The translations under genes and the position numbers were made by a program. Positions 1-6,829 of a stretch of DNA of 9,098 bases are shown piece by piece; positions within the stretch are counted from its first letter, which is position 1, and each line of letters starts with the position of its first letter. The notes beneath the pieces are model-generated. The model was given only the letters and a program-made list of their open reading frames with translations. It did no database searches and had not been told where the DNA came from. Source of the stretch: Streptosporangiaceae bacterium (lineage in GTDB: Bacteria > Actinomycetota > Actinomycetes > Streptosporangiales > Streptosporangiaceae); NCBI GenBank assembly GCA_030050125.1, contig JASIJN010000206.1:1-9098 (forward strand), written 5' to 3'.

Positions 1-2
1 CG

Positions 3-31
3 AGTATGACTTCGCCGACATTGGCTGTCAA
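3..31 (-). promoter_or_regulatory. Leftward sigma70/HrdB-type promoter
   Basis: Read on the minus strand, there is a perfect -35 hexamer TTGACA (31 to 26), a 17-bp spacer, and a -10 hexamer CATACT (8 to 3; 4 of 6 match TATAAT). The predicted start site lies a few bases beyond the left edge, so the promoter would serve a gene outside the window transcribed leftward. The perfect -35 and optimal spacing in a GC-rich background make chance unlikely, but no transcript start can be seen. Confidence 0.6.
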
Positions 32-40
32 CGTATAGTT

Positions 41-276
41 CGCCGCGCAGTCACGGCCCCGGTCCGCCACGTGCCTCGGGGTCGGGCGGCGGGGGATGAG
101 TGCGAGTCTGCTGCACTCTGGTGTGACCGTGGCTCGCACTCATGGCCGTCGACGGACGCCGCGCAGTCGCCCGCGGGGCCCGGGTCCGCCGCGTGGCTGG
201 GGGTCGGGCGGCCGGGCGGTGCCGGGCAGGCGCGGTGCCTTCGGCCGTCGCGGGGCTGGGGGTCGGGTGGCGGGGG
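41..276. repeat. Three diverged copies of a GC-rich direct repeat
   Basis: The 30-bp block at 61-90 recurs at 183-212 with 27 of 30 bases identical. Its second half recurs again at about 252-271, ending GTCGGGTGGC instead of GTCGGGCGGC. The upstream 12-mer CGCCGCGCAGTC also occurs twice (41-52 and 157-168), so the first two units are longer and differ by a short indel. Units one and three are directly followed by the inverted-repeat element; the middle unit is followed by unrelated GC-rich sequence. This looks like tandem duplication followed by divergence or loss. No function is evident. Confidence 0.7.
96..143. repeat. Inverted-repeat element, copy 1
   Basis: The arms ATGAGTGCGAG (96-106) and CTCGCACTCAT (133-143) are perfect 11-bp inverted repeats around a 26-bp loop. 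The loop holds a further GCACTC (113-118) that could pair with GAGTGC (98-103) in place of the right arm (136-141), so two mutually exclusive hairpins are possible. The surrounding 58 bp (91-148) match copy 2 (272-329) at 57 positions. There is no transposase or target-site duplication. It may be a palindromic protein-binding site, a REP/MITE-like dispersed repeat, or a structured RNA; the sequence alone does not decide. Confidence 0.8.
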
Positions 277-324
277 ATGAGTGCGAGTCTGCTGCACTCT
301 GGTGTGACCGTGGCTCGCACTCAC
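277..324. repeat. Inverted-repeat element, copy 2
   Basis: This is a near-identical second copy of the element at 96-143, 181 bp downstream. The left arm ATGAGTGCGAG (277-287) is unchanged; the right arm CTCGCACTCAC (314-324) has one T-to-C change at its last base, leaving a 10-bp perfect stem. The 26-base loop is identical to copy 1. The element ends 53 bp upstream of the -35 box of the rightward promoter at 378-406, so it could influence that promoter, but no direct evidence is present. Confidence 0.8.
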
Positions 325-377
325 GGCCGCCCGGGACCGAGGGAGCCGGGGGCACCCGTGCTTGCTTGGAATTGCCG

Positions 378-406
378 TTGACGCCGCGGCCGTGCCTTCC
401 TAAAGT
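378..406 (+). promoter_or_regulatory. Promoter of the methyltransferase-tetR operon
   Basis: A -35 hexamer TTGACG (378-383; 5 of 6 consensus) is separated by exactly 17 bp from a -10 hexamer TAAAGT (401-406; 4 of 6). The predicted transcription start is near 412-414, which would give a leader of roughly 158 nt before the ATG at 571. That leader contains the 18-bp repeat array. It is one of the few AT-containing stretches in this part of the window. Confidence 0.6.
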
Positions 407-434
407 GAACGGACATCCGCTTTTTAAAGGGGGC

Positions 435-542
435 GCGCCCGGTGACACAGCGGCACCCGGTGACACAGCGGCACCCGGTGACACAGCGGCGCCCGGTGAC
501 ACAGCGGCGCCCGGTGACACAGCGGCGCCCGGTGAGAGAGCG
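435..542 (+). repeat. 18-bp tandem repeat array (five copies plus one degenerate)
   Basis: The unit GC(G/A)CCCGGTGACACAGCG occurs at 435-452, 453-470, 471-488, 489-506 and 507-524, identical except for G or A at unit position 3. A degraded sixth unit (525-542) has GAGAGAGCG at its end, and 543-560 is only a remnant. It lies between the predicted transcription start and the ribosome-binding site of the methyltransferase gene. In each unit GGTG can pair with C(A/G)CC of the next across a 9-nt loop; in RNA the A/G variation keeps pairing (U-A or U-G). Because 18 is a multiple of three, every unit also carries a GTG in frame with the downstream gene. Confidence 0.9.
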
Positions 543-570
543 GCACCTGCTCAGGAGAGGGGCACCCGCG

Positions 571-1446
571 ATGCGCGAGGGACAGCCAAGCCGGACCGCC
601 GTGCAGAACGCGCTGTTCCGCGCGCTCGAGGCCCGCCGCCCGGCCTGCGGGCGCGTGGCCGACGACCGGCTGGCGATCCGCTTCCTTACCCCGGAGTTCC
701 GGCTGCTGGCCCGGGTGGCCCGGGTGCCGGCCGCCCGGCGCCTGATCGAGACCTACATCGATGGTCGCTGGCCCTGCGTCCGCGGCGGCGTCGTGGCCCG
801 CACCAGGCTGATCGACGAGAGGGTGGCGGCCGAACTGCCCCGGGTACGTCAGGTCCTGATCCTCGGCGCCGGGTTCGACAGCCGTGCCTACCGCCTGCCG
901 GGGATGGAGCGGGTGGCCGTGTTCGAGGTGGACCACCCGGCGACGCAGGCGGCCAAGCGGCGGGCTCTGGAGCGCGGGGCCGGGCGGCCCGGAGGCCAGG
1001 TCAGGTTCGTGCCGGTGGTGTTCGGGACCGACGATCCGGCCAGGAGGCTGGCGCATTCCGGGTTCGAGCCGGGCGCGCCGACCCTGGTCCTGTGGGAGGG
1101 GGTGACCAACTACCTCGACCCGCTGGCGGTGGACGCCACCTTCCGGTTCCTGGCCGCCGCGGTCGGGCCCGGGTCGCCGGTGCTGTTCACCTACATCGAC
1201 CGCGGGATCCTCGACGGCACGGCGAGGTTCGCGGGCGCCCAGAGCACGCTGCGCGCGGTACGGCGGCTTGGGGAACCGTTCACGTTCGGGCTCGATCCCT
1301 CGCAGGTGCGCGGCTACCTGGCAGGGCGCGGCTTCGACCTGGAGTGGGACACCGCCGTCAGCGACGCGGCCGTGCGCCTCTACCCGCCGGGCAAGTGCCC
1401 GAGCGTCCCCGCGTACTACCACGTGGCCGGGGCGAGGCGGGCCTGA
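571..1446 (+). CDS. Class I SAM-dependent methyltransferase, TIGR00027/LCM-like family
   Basis: The 291-residue product is a putative S-adenosylmethionine-dependent methyltransferase of the leucine carboxyl methyltransferase-like group (TIGR00027), expanded in actinobacteria. Residues 95-109 (VLILGAGFDSRAYRL) form the SAM-binding glycine-rich motif, FEVDHP (118-123) supplies the acidic end of strand 2, and WEGVTNYL (175-182) is the conserved post-motif segment. The substrate of most family members is unknown; a small-molecule or carboxyl O-methylation is only an inference. ATG 571 is chosen because AGGAGAGG (553-560) precedes it and family similarity starts at about residue 8. In-frame GTG codons from 442 would add a low-complexity VTQRRP-repeat extension from the tandem array, which is unlikely. 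It is followed after one base by the tetR gene, so the two form an operon. Confidence 0.88.
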   Translation: MREGQPSRTAVQNALFRALEARRPACGRVADDRLAIRFLTPEFRLLARVARVPAARRLIETYIDGRWPCVRGGVVARTRLIDERVAAELPRVRQVLILGAGFDSRAYRLPGMERVAVFEVDHPATQAAKRRALERGAGRPGGQVRFVPVVFGTDDPARRLAHSGFEPGAPTLVLWEGVTNYLDPLAVDATFRFLAAAVGPGSPVLFTYIDRGILDGTARFAGAQSTLRAVRRLGEPFTFGLDPSQVRGYLAGRGFDLEWDTAVSDAAVRLYPPGKCPSVPAYYHVAGARRA

Positions 1447-1447
1447 G

Positions 1448-2083
1448 ATGCCGAGGGTGAGCCAGAGCTATCTCCAGGCCCGGCGGCGGCAGATCATGGA
1501 CGCCGCGATCACCTGCTTCGCCCGGGAGGGCTTCCACCACGCGACCATGCAGGACATCGTGGCCGAGACCGGGCTGAGCGCGGGAGCGATCTACCGTTAC
1601 TTCCGGTCCAAGGAGGACATCGTGGCGGCGATCGCCGCCGAGCATCACGCGGCCGAGGCGGCGGCCCTGGCCGAGGTGGACGCCGGCGATGACGTCGCCG
1701 CGGCCCTGCGGCACCTGGTCGGGGTGTCGCTGGCCCGCCTGGCCGACCCGGCCGAGCAGCGCTGGCGCCGGGTCACCGTCCAGGTGTGGGGGGAGGCCCT
1801 GCGCAGCGAGCGGGTGATGGCCATCGTCCGGGGGGGCCTGGACGAGCCGGTGCGGATCCTGGCCGACCTCTTCCGCCGCGGCCAGCGCGGCGGCAGCCTG
1901 CCGCCTGGCCTGGACCCGGACGGCGCCGCGAGGGTCTGCGCCTCGATCTTCCAGGGCCTGGTCCTGCAGCAGGCGTGGGACCCGCAACTCGACATCGAGG
2001 GCTACGTCGCCGCGGTTCTGGCCCTGATCGACGCGCTCACCCGCCCGCCGGCCGGACCCTCGGGCCGCGCATCCGAGGCATAG
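1448..2083 (+). CDS. TetR/AcrR-family transcriptional regulator
   Basis: The 211-residue protein has the TetR N-terminal DNA-binding domain: residues 11-60 contain the helix-turn-helix TMQDIVAETGLSAGAIYRYF (33-52) followed by RSKEDIV. The rest is an all-helical ligand-binding and dimerisation domain, broadly of the TetR_C_6/BetI-like type, ending in a Pro/Ser-rich tail. The ATG is one base after the TGA of the methyltransferase gene and no strong Shine-Dalgarno site is visible, so translation is probably coupled. TetR regulators usually act on their own operon or an adjacent one; here the candidate targets are the promoter at 378-406 and perhaps the downstream membrane-protein gene. The inverted repeats at 96-143 and 277-324 are possible operators, but their 26-bp spacing is longer than that of normal TetR sites. 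The ligand is unknown. Confidence 0.9.
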   Translation: MPRVSQSYLQARRRQIMDAAITCFAREGFHHATMQDIVAETGLSAGAIYRYFRSKEDIVAAIAAEHHAAEAAALAEVDAGDDVAAALRHLVGVSLARLADPAEQRWRRVTVQVWGEALRSERVMAIVRGGLDEPVRILADLFRRGQRGGSLPPGLDPDGAARVCASIFQGLVLQQAWDPQLDIEGYVAAVLALIDALTRPPAGPSGRASEA

Positions 2084-2091
2084 GGCACAGA

Positions 2092-2108
2092 GGCGGGCGA
2101 ACCCCGCC
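2092..2108 (+). terminator. Hairpin after tetR, possible terminator
   Basis: GGCGGG (2092-2097) and CCCGCC (2103-2108) form a perfect 6-bp stem with a 5-nt CGAAC loop, 8 bp after the tetR stop codon. No U-tract follows, which is common for suggested actinobacterial terminators but leaves the call weak. If it terminates, the membrane-protein gene at 2188 needs its own promoter, for which I see no good candidate. Confidence 0.3.
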
Positions 2109-2187
2109 ACGCCGCCGCACGGGTTTGGCCGGGACTCAGCCGGGCAGCGAAATTTCAGGCAGAGGCACGTGGCGCGGTGGTGGCGCG

Positions 2188-3225
2188 ATGAATCCGATCG
2201 AACGGGCGATCCGGCGGGTGGACGCCGGACAGCGCCGGTTCACGCCGGCCGCGTTCGTCTTCGGCGTCATCAAGAAGTACGGGGACGACAACGGCGGCGT
2301 GCTGGCGGGCAACCTCGCGTACTGCTGCTTCGTCTCCCTGTTCCCGCTGCTGCTGATCCTGGTCACGATCCTGGGGCTGGTCGCCGCCAGCAACCCGGCC
2401 TTCCGCAAGGATGCCATCGACGCCGTGGCCAACCAGGTCCCGCTGATCGGCCATCAGCTCACCGGCAACGTGCACGAGCTCCGGCGCTCCAGCACGATCG
2501 GGCTGGTGGTCGGCCTGCTGGTGCTGATCTACGGCGTGACGGGGCTGGCCCAGGCCGGGCTGTTCACGATGACCCAGATCTGGAACCTGCCCGGGCCCGC
2601 CCGGCCCGGCTACGCGCAGCGGCTCGGACGGTCGCTGCTGTTCCTGTGCCTGCTCGGCGGCGGGGTGATCGTGACCACCGGCCTGGCCAGCCTCAACACC
2701 TACGGGCACAACGCCGTCATCTGGGCCGTCCTGGCGCAGTTCCTGGCCGTGGCGGTCAACTTCGGCATGTACCTCGGCGCGTTCCGGGCGCTGACCCCCA
2801 AGGGGGTGTCGACCCGCGACCTGCTGGCGGGCGCGGCCGCCGGCGGAGTCGCCTGGACGCTGCTGCAGATCCTCGGCACCTACCTGGTGCACCACTTCCT
2901 GCACAGCGCCTCGGTGTACGGGGTGTTCGCGACCGTGCTCGGCCTGCTGGCGTGGATCTACCTGGCGGTTCGGGTCACGGTGTATGCCGCCGAGATCAAC
3001 GTGGTCCTGGCCAGGCGGCTGTGGCCGCGCTCGGTCATGCAGCCGCCGCTCACCGAGGCCGACCGGGCCAGCATGGCGCTGCAGGCGCTGCAGAACCAGC
3101 GCCGCGAGGAGCAGCAGATCGAGGTGACGTTCGACGACCGTAAGCCCGGGGTGCCCGCGCCGCGCAGCACGCCGCAAACCCCCGAGCAGGTCACGCCGCC
3201 CGGCCGGCCGCGCGACCAGGGCTAG
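2188..3225 (+). CDS. YihY/virulence factor BrkB family integral membrane protein
   Basis: This 345-residue protein belongs to the YihY/BrkB family (Pfam PF03631), inner-membrane proteins of uncertain function once misnamed ribonuclease BN. The signature is seen around residues 36-63 (GGVLAGNLAYCCFVSLFPLL, then a hydrophobic stretch). About six membrane segments are predicted by eye: near 43-65, 103-122, 148-168, 176-197, 210-234 and 242-275, the last including GVFATVLGLLAWIYL. The tail (from about 290) is polar, with QNQRREEQQ and a Pro/Thr-rich end, probably cytoplasmic and disordered. ATG 2188 is chosen because the family similarity begins shortly after; its ribosome-binding site is weak. 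It lies 104 bp after tetR on the same strand and converges with the hydratase gene with only 7 bp between stops. The substrate or role is unknown. Confidence 0.88.
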   Translation: MNPIERAIRRVDAGQRRFTPAAFVFGVIKKYGDDNGGVLAGNLAYCCFVSLFPLLLILVTILGLVAASNPAFRKDAIDAVANQVPLIGHQLTGNVHELRRSSTIGLVVGLLVLIYGVTGLAQAGLFTMTQIWNLPGPARPGYAQRLGRSLLFLCLLGGGVIVTTGLASLNTYGHNAVIWAVLAQFLAVAVNFGMYLGAFRALTPKGVSTRDLLAGAAAGGVAWTLLQILGTYLVHHFLHSASVYGVFATVLGLLAWIYLAVRVTVYAAEINVVLARRLWPRSVMQPPLTEADRASMALQALQNQRREEQQIEVTFDDRKPGVPAPRSTPQTPEQVTPPGRPRDQG

Positions 3226-3232
3226 CGGCGGG

Positions 3233-4048
3233 CTAGCGGTCGCGGAACTGCGGACGGCGCTTCTCGGCAAAGGCCCGCGGGCCCTCCTTGGCGTCCTCGC
3301 TGGCGAACACGGCCATGCCGATGCGTGACTCGAGCCGGAACGCGTCGTTCTCAGGCATGCCCTCGGTCTCCCGGATCGTGCGCAGGATGGCCCGGACGGC
3401 CACCGGGCCGTTGGCCGCGATCAGGTCCGCGAGTTCCAGCGCCTTGGCCAGGGCCTGGCCGTCCGGCACCACGTGACCGATCAGCCCGATCTCCCGTGCC
3501 TGCGCCGCGCCGATGTGACGCCCGGTCAGCAGCAGGTCGGCCGCGACGGTGTACGGGATCTGCCGCGGCAGCCGCACCGCCGAGCCGCCGAGCGGGAACA
3601 GCCCCCAGCGGGCCTCGGAGATGCCGAACCGGGCGCTCTCGCCCGCCACCCGGATGTCGGTGGCCTGCAGGATCTCGGTGCCGCCGGCGATGGCGGGCCC
3701 CTCGACCGCGGCGATCAGCGGCTTGGCCAGCCGGCGTCCCTTGAGCAGCGGCTCGATGACCGAGAGGTCAAGCTCACCGTCCCGGAACGCATCGCCGGGA
3801 TGGGAACTGGTCATCGCCTTCAGGTCGGCGCCCGCGCAGAACGCGCCCCCGGCCCCGGTCAGCACGCAGACCCGGATGCCGGGGTCGCCGTCGACCTGGT
3901 CCCAGGCCTGGCGCATCAGGGCCATCATCGGGCCGCTGAGGGCGTTGCGCACCTCGGGGCGGTTCATGGTCACGATCAGCACGTGATCCCGCCGCTCGGT
4001 CAGCAGGTGCGGCGGCCCGGAGCCGTCGGGCGGGGGCTCGGCGGGCAT
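3233..4048 (-). CDS. echA19: Enoyl-CoA hydratase, EchA19-like (crotonase family)
   Basis: The 271-residue crotonase-family enzyme probably adds water to the 2,3-double bond of an acyl-CoA in beta-oxidation. Both catalytic glutamates are retained: E125 in [12 protein letters not shown] and E145 in FGISEARWG. The oxyanion-hole segments are [11 protein letters not shown] (35-45) and [11 protein letters not shown] (69-79). Sequence blocks such as [22 protein letters not shown] and the C-terminal [13 protein letters not shown] closely resemble, from memory, M. tuberculosis EchA19 (Rv3516), which acts on cholesterol side-chain enoyl-CoA thioesters. The start at 4048 has GAGGGG (4063-4058) nine bases upstream. 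It diverges from the FadD19-like gene across 69 bp, the same arrangement as Rv3516/Rv3515c. The family call is secure; the sterol substrate is inferred from homology and context. Confidence 0.92.
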   Translation of the reverse strand: MPAEPPPDGSGPPHLLTERRDHVLIVTMNRPEVRNALSGPMMALMRQAWDQVDGDPGIRVCVLTGAGGAFCAGADLKAMTSSHPGDAFRDGELDLSVIEPLLKGRRLAKPLIAAVEGPAIAGGTEILQATDIRVAGESARFGISEARWGLFPLGGSAVRLPRQIPYTVAADLLLTGRHIGAAQAREIGLIGHVVPDGQALAKALELADLIAANGPVAVRAILRTIRETEGMPENDAFRLESRIGMAVFASEDAKEGPRAFAEKRRPQFRDR

Positions 4049-4081
4049 GGTGACAATCCCCTCACAGAAGCCTGGCACGGG

Positions 4082-4110
4082 TTGCTGGAAACGATAACAC
4101 GTTCTACTTT
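4082..4110 (+). promoter_or_regulatory. Promoter for a leaderless fadD19-like mRNA
   Basis: TTGCTG (4082-4087), a 17-bp spacer and TACTTT (4105-4110, fitting the actinobacterial TANNNT -10 pattern) lie directly before the ATG at 4118. Only 7 bases separate the -10 box from the start codon and there is no Shine-Dalgarno sequence, so transcription probably starts at or next to the A of ATG and the mRNA would be leaderless. Confidence 0.55.
4093..4106. promoter_or_regulatory. KstR-like operator between echA19 and fadD19 homologues
   Basis: GATAACACGTTCTA fits the published mycobacterial KstR motif TNNAACNNGTTNNA at 7 of the 8 fixed positions; the mismatch is G for the first T. It is the only such palindrome in the 69-bp divergent promoter. 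It sits between the -35 and -10 boxes of the fadD19-like gene and overlaps the -10, so a bound TetR-type repressor would block it, and its position could control the hydratase gene as well. KstR is the cholesterol-catabolism repressor in mycobacteria; which regulator binds here is inferred. Confidence 0.55.
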
Positions 4111-4117
4111 CGTTCCC

Positions 4118-5713
4118 ATGGCCCTGAATCTCGCCGATCTCTTCGAGCACGCGGCCGATGCCTTCGGCGATCGCACCGCGGTGGCGTGCGGCGATACCCA
4201 GGTGACCTACCGCGAGCTTGATGAGCGGGCGAACCGGCTCGCGCACCACCTGGCCGGGCTCGGGATGGGCCCCGGGGACCATGTCGGGCTGTACGCGCGC
4301 AACTCCATTCCGGCGCTGGAGACGCTGCTCGCCGCGTGCAAGATCCGGGCCGGCGCGGTCAACATCAACTACCGGTGCACCGAGAACGAGCTGCGGTACA
4401 TGTTCTCGGACTCCGACCTGGTCGCGCTGGTCCACGACCGGGAGTTCGCGCCTCGGGTCGCGGCCGCGGCCGCGGACGCACCCAAGCTGCGCGGGACCGT
4501 GGTCATCGACGACGGCGGCCAGGCCGGGCCGGCCGACGGCGTGGACTACGAGGCCGCCCTGGCGGCCGCGTCGCCGGAGCGCGACTTCCCGGCGCGCAGC
4601 GGCGACGACGTCTACATCCTGTACACGGGCGGGACGACCGGGTACCCCAAGGGGGTCATGTGGCGCCACGAGGACATCTGGCGCACCCTCTGCGGGGGCA
4701 TCGACTTCACCACCGCGGTCCCGCTGGCCGACGAGTGGGAGCAGTCCCGCCGCGGCCTGGAGGGCCCCGGCCTGGTCCGGCTCTGCGTGGCACCGCTGAT
4801 CCACGGCCAGGCGCAGGTCGCGTCGCTGATGGGCCTGTTCGCCGGGGACATGATCGTGATGCTGCCGCGGTTCGATCCGCACGAGATCTGGCGCGCGGTC
4901 GAGCGCTACAAGATCAACCTCATCGCGATCGTCGGCGACGCGATGGCCCGGCCGCTGATCGAGGCCTACCGCGAGGGAGGTTACGACGCCTCGTCGCTGG
5001 TCGCGTTCTCGTCCACCGCCGCGCTGTTCTCGCCCGTGGTCAAGCAAGCCTGCGCCGAGGCGCTGCCCAACGTGGTCATCACCGAGGCGATCGGGTCGAC
5101 CGAGACCGGGTTCACCGGCCTCGCGTTCGTCAGCGCCGGCGCGCCGCAGCACGGCGGGCCGACCGTCACCCCCGGCCCTGACGTGATCGTGCTGGACGAC
5201 GAGGGCCGCCCGGCGGGCCCGGGGCAGGTGGGCCGGCTGGCCAGGGGCGGGCACGTCCCGCTCGGCTACTACAACGACCCGGTGAAGACCGCCGCGCTGT
5301 TCGCCGAGGTGGACGGGAGGCGGTACACGGTGCCCGGAGACCTGGCCCGGGTGGAGGCCGACGGCACCATCACCCTGCTCGGCCGGGGCAACACCTGCGT
5401 GAACACCGGTGGCGAGAAGGTCTTCCCCGAGGAGGTGGAGGGCGCGCTCAAGTCGCACCCCGACGTGTTCGACGCGCTGGTCATCGGCGTGCCGGACGAC
5501 CGCCTCGGGCAGCGGGTCGCGGCCGTGGTGCAGCCGCGGGAGGGCCGCGTCGTGGACCTCGCCGCGCTCGAGGCCCACCTGCGCGGCCAGGTCGCCGGCT
5601 ACAAGGTGCCGCGCAGCGTCTGGCTGGTCGACTCGATCGGGCGGACGCCGAGCGGCAAGCCCGACTACACCTGGGCGCGCAGGCATGTGGCGGACCGCCC
5701 GCCGGACGGCTGA
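4118..5713 (+). CDS. fadD19: Acyl-CoA synthetase (AMP-forming), FadD19-like
   Basis: The 531-residue adenylate-forming enzyme joins a carboxylic acid to CoA with ATP. The motifs are in order: the P-loop [12 protein letters not shown] (168-179), the adenine-binding GSTET (326-330), YTVPGDLA with ATP-ribose Asp408 (403-410), the hinge-region [20 protein letters not shown] (422-441), and the catalytic lysine of PSGKPDY (K514). The N-terminus ([19 protein letters not shown]) and the block [16 protein letters not shown] closely resemble, from memory, M. tuberculosis FadD19 (Rv3515c), a steroid-26-oyl-CoA synthetase of cholesterol side-chain catabolism. Length is normal. The only start is ATG 4118, which has no ribosome-binding site but a well-placed -10 box. 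The oxidoreductase gene follows in the same operon. The steroid substrate is inferred; a medium- or long-chain fatty acid remains possible. Confidence 0.92.
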   Translation: MALNLADLFEHAADAFGDRTAVACGDTQVTYRELDERANRLAHHLAGLGMGPGDHVGLYARNSIPALETLLAACKIRAGAVNINYRCTENELRYMFSDSDLVALVHDREFAPRVAAAAADAPKLRGTVVIDDGGQAGPADGVDYEAALAAASPERDFPARSGDDVYILYTGGTTGYPKGVMWRHEDIWRTLCGGIDFTTAVPLADEWEQSRRGLEGPGLVRLCVAPLIHGQAQVASLMGLFAGDMIVMLPRFDPHEIWRAVERYKINLIAIVGDAMARPLIEAYREGGYDASSLVAFSSTAALFSPVVKQACAEALPNVVITEAIGSTETGFTGLAFVSAGAPQHGGPTVTPGPDVIVLDDEGRPAGPGQVGRLARGGHVPLGYYNDPVKTAALFAEVDGRRYTVPGDLARVEADGTITLLGRGNTCVNTGGEKVFPEEVEGALKSHPDVFDALVIGVPDDRLGQRVAAVVQPREGRVVDLAALEAHLRGQVAGYKVPRSVWLVDSIGRTPSGKPDYTWARRHVADRPPDG

Positions 5714-5722
5714 GGAGGCACC

Positions 5723-6826
5723 GTGCGGACGCCGCTGTGCGCGCTGCTCGGCATCGAGCACCCGATCGTCGGCTTCACGCCGTCGGAGCACGTGGCCGCG
5801 GCGATCAGCCGGGCCGGCGGACTTGGCGTGCTGGGCTGCGTCCGGTTCAACGACGCGGAGGAACTCGACGCCGTCCTCGGCTGGATGGACGCGAACACCG
5901 GGGGACGCCCGTACGGCGTCGACGTGGTCATGCCCGCGCGGATACCCGCCGAGGGCGCCGCGGCGGACCTGGGCCGGCTGATCCCGCCGGGGCACCGGGA
6001 CTTCGTGGAGCAGACGCTGGTCAAGCTCGGCGTGCCGCCGCTTCCGGCCGGGTCGCAGGCCGGGGACGGCGTGCTGGGCTGGCTGCACTCGGTGGCCAGG
6101 CAGCACGTGGAGGTGGCCCTGGCCCACCCGGCGCGGCTGATCGCCAACGCGCTCGGCCCGCCGCCGCCCGACGTGATCTCGCGCGCCCACGACCGCGGGA
6201 TGCGGGTGGCGGCCCTGGCGGGCAAGGCGGAACACGCCCGCAGCCACGTCGCCAGCGGCGTGGACATCGTCGTGGCCCAGGGGTACGAGGCGGGCGGCCA
6301 CACCGGCGAGATCGCGAGCATGGTGCTGATCCCTGAGATCGCCGACGCGGTCGGCGACCAGGTGCCGGTGCTCGCCGCGGGCGGGATCGGCTGCGGCCGT
6401 CAGATCGCGGCCGCCCTCGCGCTCGGCGCCGTAGGCGTGTGGATGGGCTCGGCCTGGCTCACCACCGAGGAGTACACGTTCGGCTCGGCCATGCCCGCGC
6501 TCCGCGAGGCGCTGCTCGCGGCCACCTCGTCGGACACGGTGCGCTCCCGGATCTACAGCGGCAAGCCGGCCCGGCTGCTCAAGAATCGCTGGACGCAGGC
6601 CTGGTCGGAGCCGGGCGCGCCCGACCCGCTCCCGATGCCGTTGCAGAACCTGCTGGTCAGTGAGGCGCATCAGCGCCTGATGCGGTCCGGCCAGCCGGAC
6701 GTGGTGCCGATGCCGGTGGGCCAGATCGTCGGCCGCATGAACGAGGTCCGCCCGGTGGCCGACCTCGTCGCCGCGCTCGTCCGCGAGGCCGACGAGACCC
6801 TCGCCCGCCTGAACGCCCTCCGCTAG
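5723..6826 (+). CDS. Nitronate monooxygenase-family FMN oxidoreductase
   Basis: This is a 367-residue TIM-barrel flavoprotein of the nitronate monooxygenase/2-nitropropane dioxygenase-like family. The FMN-phosphate region is [19 protein letters not shown] (217-235), followed by [10 protein letters not shown]193 in [11 protein letters not shown] (186-196) is at the position of the family's catalytic base. The first family motif, normally containing an Ala-Pro-Met, reads [11 protein letters not shown] (13-23), so this is a divergent subgroup. It resembles, from memory, mycobacterial Rv1533, whose substrate is not established. The GTG start at 5723 has GAGGAGG (5712-5718) overlapping the TGA of the fadD19-like gene, giving a tight operon. 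Its placement suggests a redox step on a CoA ester or a related lipid intermediate (compare IpdC in steroid-ring catabolism), but true nitronate oxidation cannot be excluded. Confidence 0.85.
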   Translation: MRTPLCALLGIEHPIVGFTPSEHVAAAISRAGGLGVLGCVRFNDAEELDAVLGWMDANTGGRPYGVDVVMPARIPAEGAAADLGRLIPPGHRDFVEQTLVKLGVPPLPAGSQAGDGVLGWLHSVARQHVEVALAHPARLIANALGPPPPDVISRAHDRGMRVAALAGKAEHARSHVASGVDIVVAQGYEAGGHTGEIASMVLIPEIADAVGDQVPVLAAGGIGCGRQIAAALALGAVGVWMGSAWLTTEEYTFGSAMPALREALLAATSSDTVRSRIYSGKPARLLKNRWTQAWSEPGAPDPLPMPLQNLLVSEAHQRLMRSGQPDVVPMPVGQIVGRMNEVRPVADLVAALVREADETLARLNALR

Positions 6827-6829
6827 CGT

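Larger units (their letters stand above)
1..570. other. Gene-free, repeat-rich intergenic region
   Basis: No convincing gene lies here. Long open frames exist on both strands, but they are a product of the GC content: their translations are low-complexity Pro/Arg/Gly/Ala, and the two copies of the inverted-repeat element sit in different reading frames (offset 181 bp, not a multiple of three). The region holds a leftward promoter at 3-31, three GC-rich repeat blocks, two copies of a 48-bp inverted-repeat element, a rightward promoter at 378-406, and an 18-bp tandem array at 435-542 in the presumed leader of the methyltransferase gene. The first about 35 bases could include the end of an upstream plus-strand gene (one frame reaches a TAG at 36-38), but nothing in them is recognisable, and the leftward promoter suggests instead a divergent neighbour to the left. 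Confidence 0.75.

Noticed and set aside
28..324. Minus-strand open frame with two MSASHGHTRVQQ-like segments
   Set aside because: It is a translation of the inverted-repeat elements. The copies fall in different frames because their offset is 181 bp, and no start signal or protein family is seen.
96..324. Composite mobile element or IS ends
   Set aside because: There is no transposase between the repeats, the copies are direct, and no target-site duplication is seen.
435..542. CRISPR array
   Set aside because: The 18-bp units are contiguous with no unique spacers, and no cas gene is near.
442..570. N-terminal extension of the methyltransferase from GTG 442
   Set aside because: The extension would be five VTQRRP-type repeats with no family similarity, whereas ATG 571 has its own AGGAG site.
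96..1460. Long plus-strand open frame with PGDTAA repeats, overlapping the methyltransferase
   Set aside because: The frame is a GC-bias shadow with an Arg/Gly/Pro-rich translation. The true gene is in another frame, with motifs and a ribosome-binding site.
2124..2154. Promoter for the YihY/BrkB gene (TTTGGC with an AAATT-like -10)
   Set aside because: The hexamers match poorly and the spacing is not right for the best -10 candidate. Read-through from the tetR operon is as likely.
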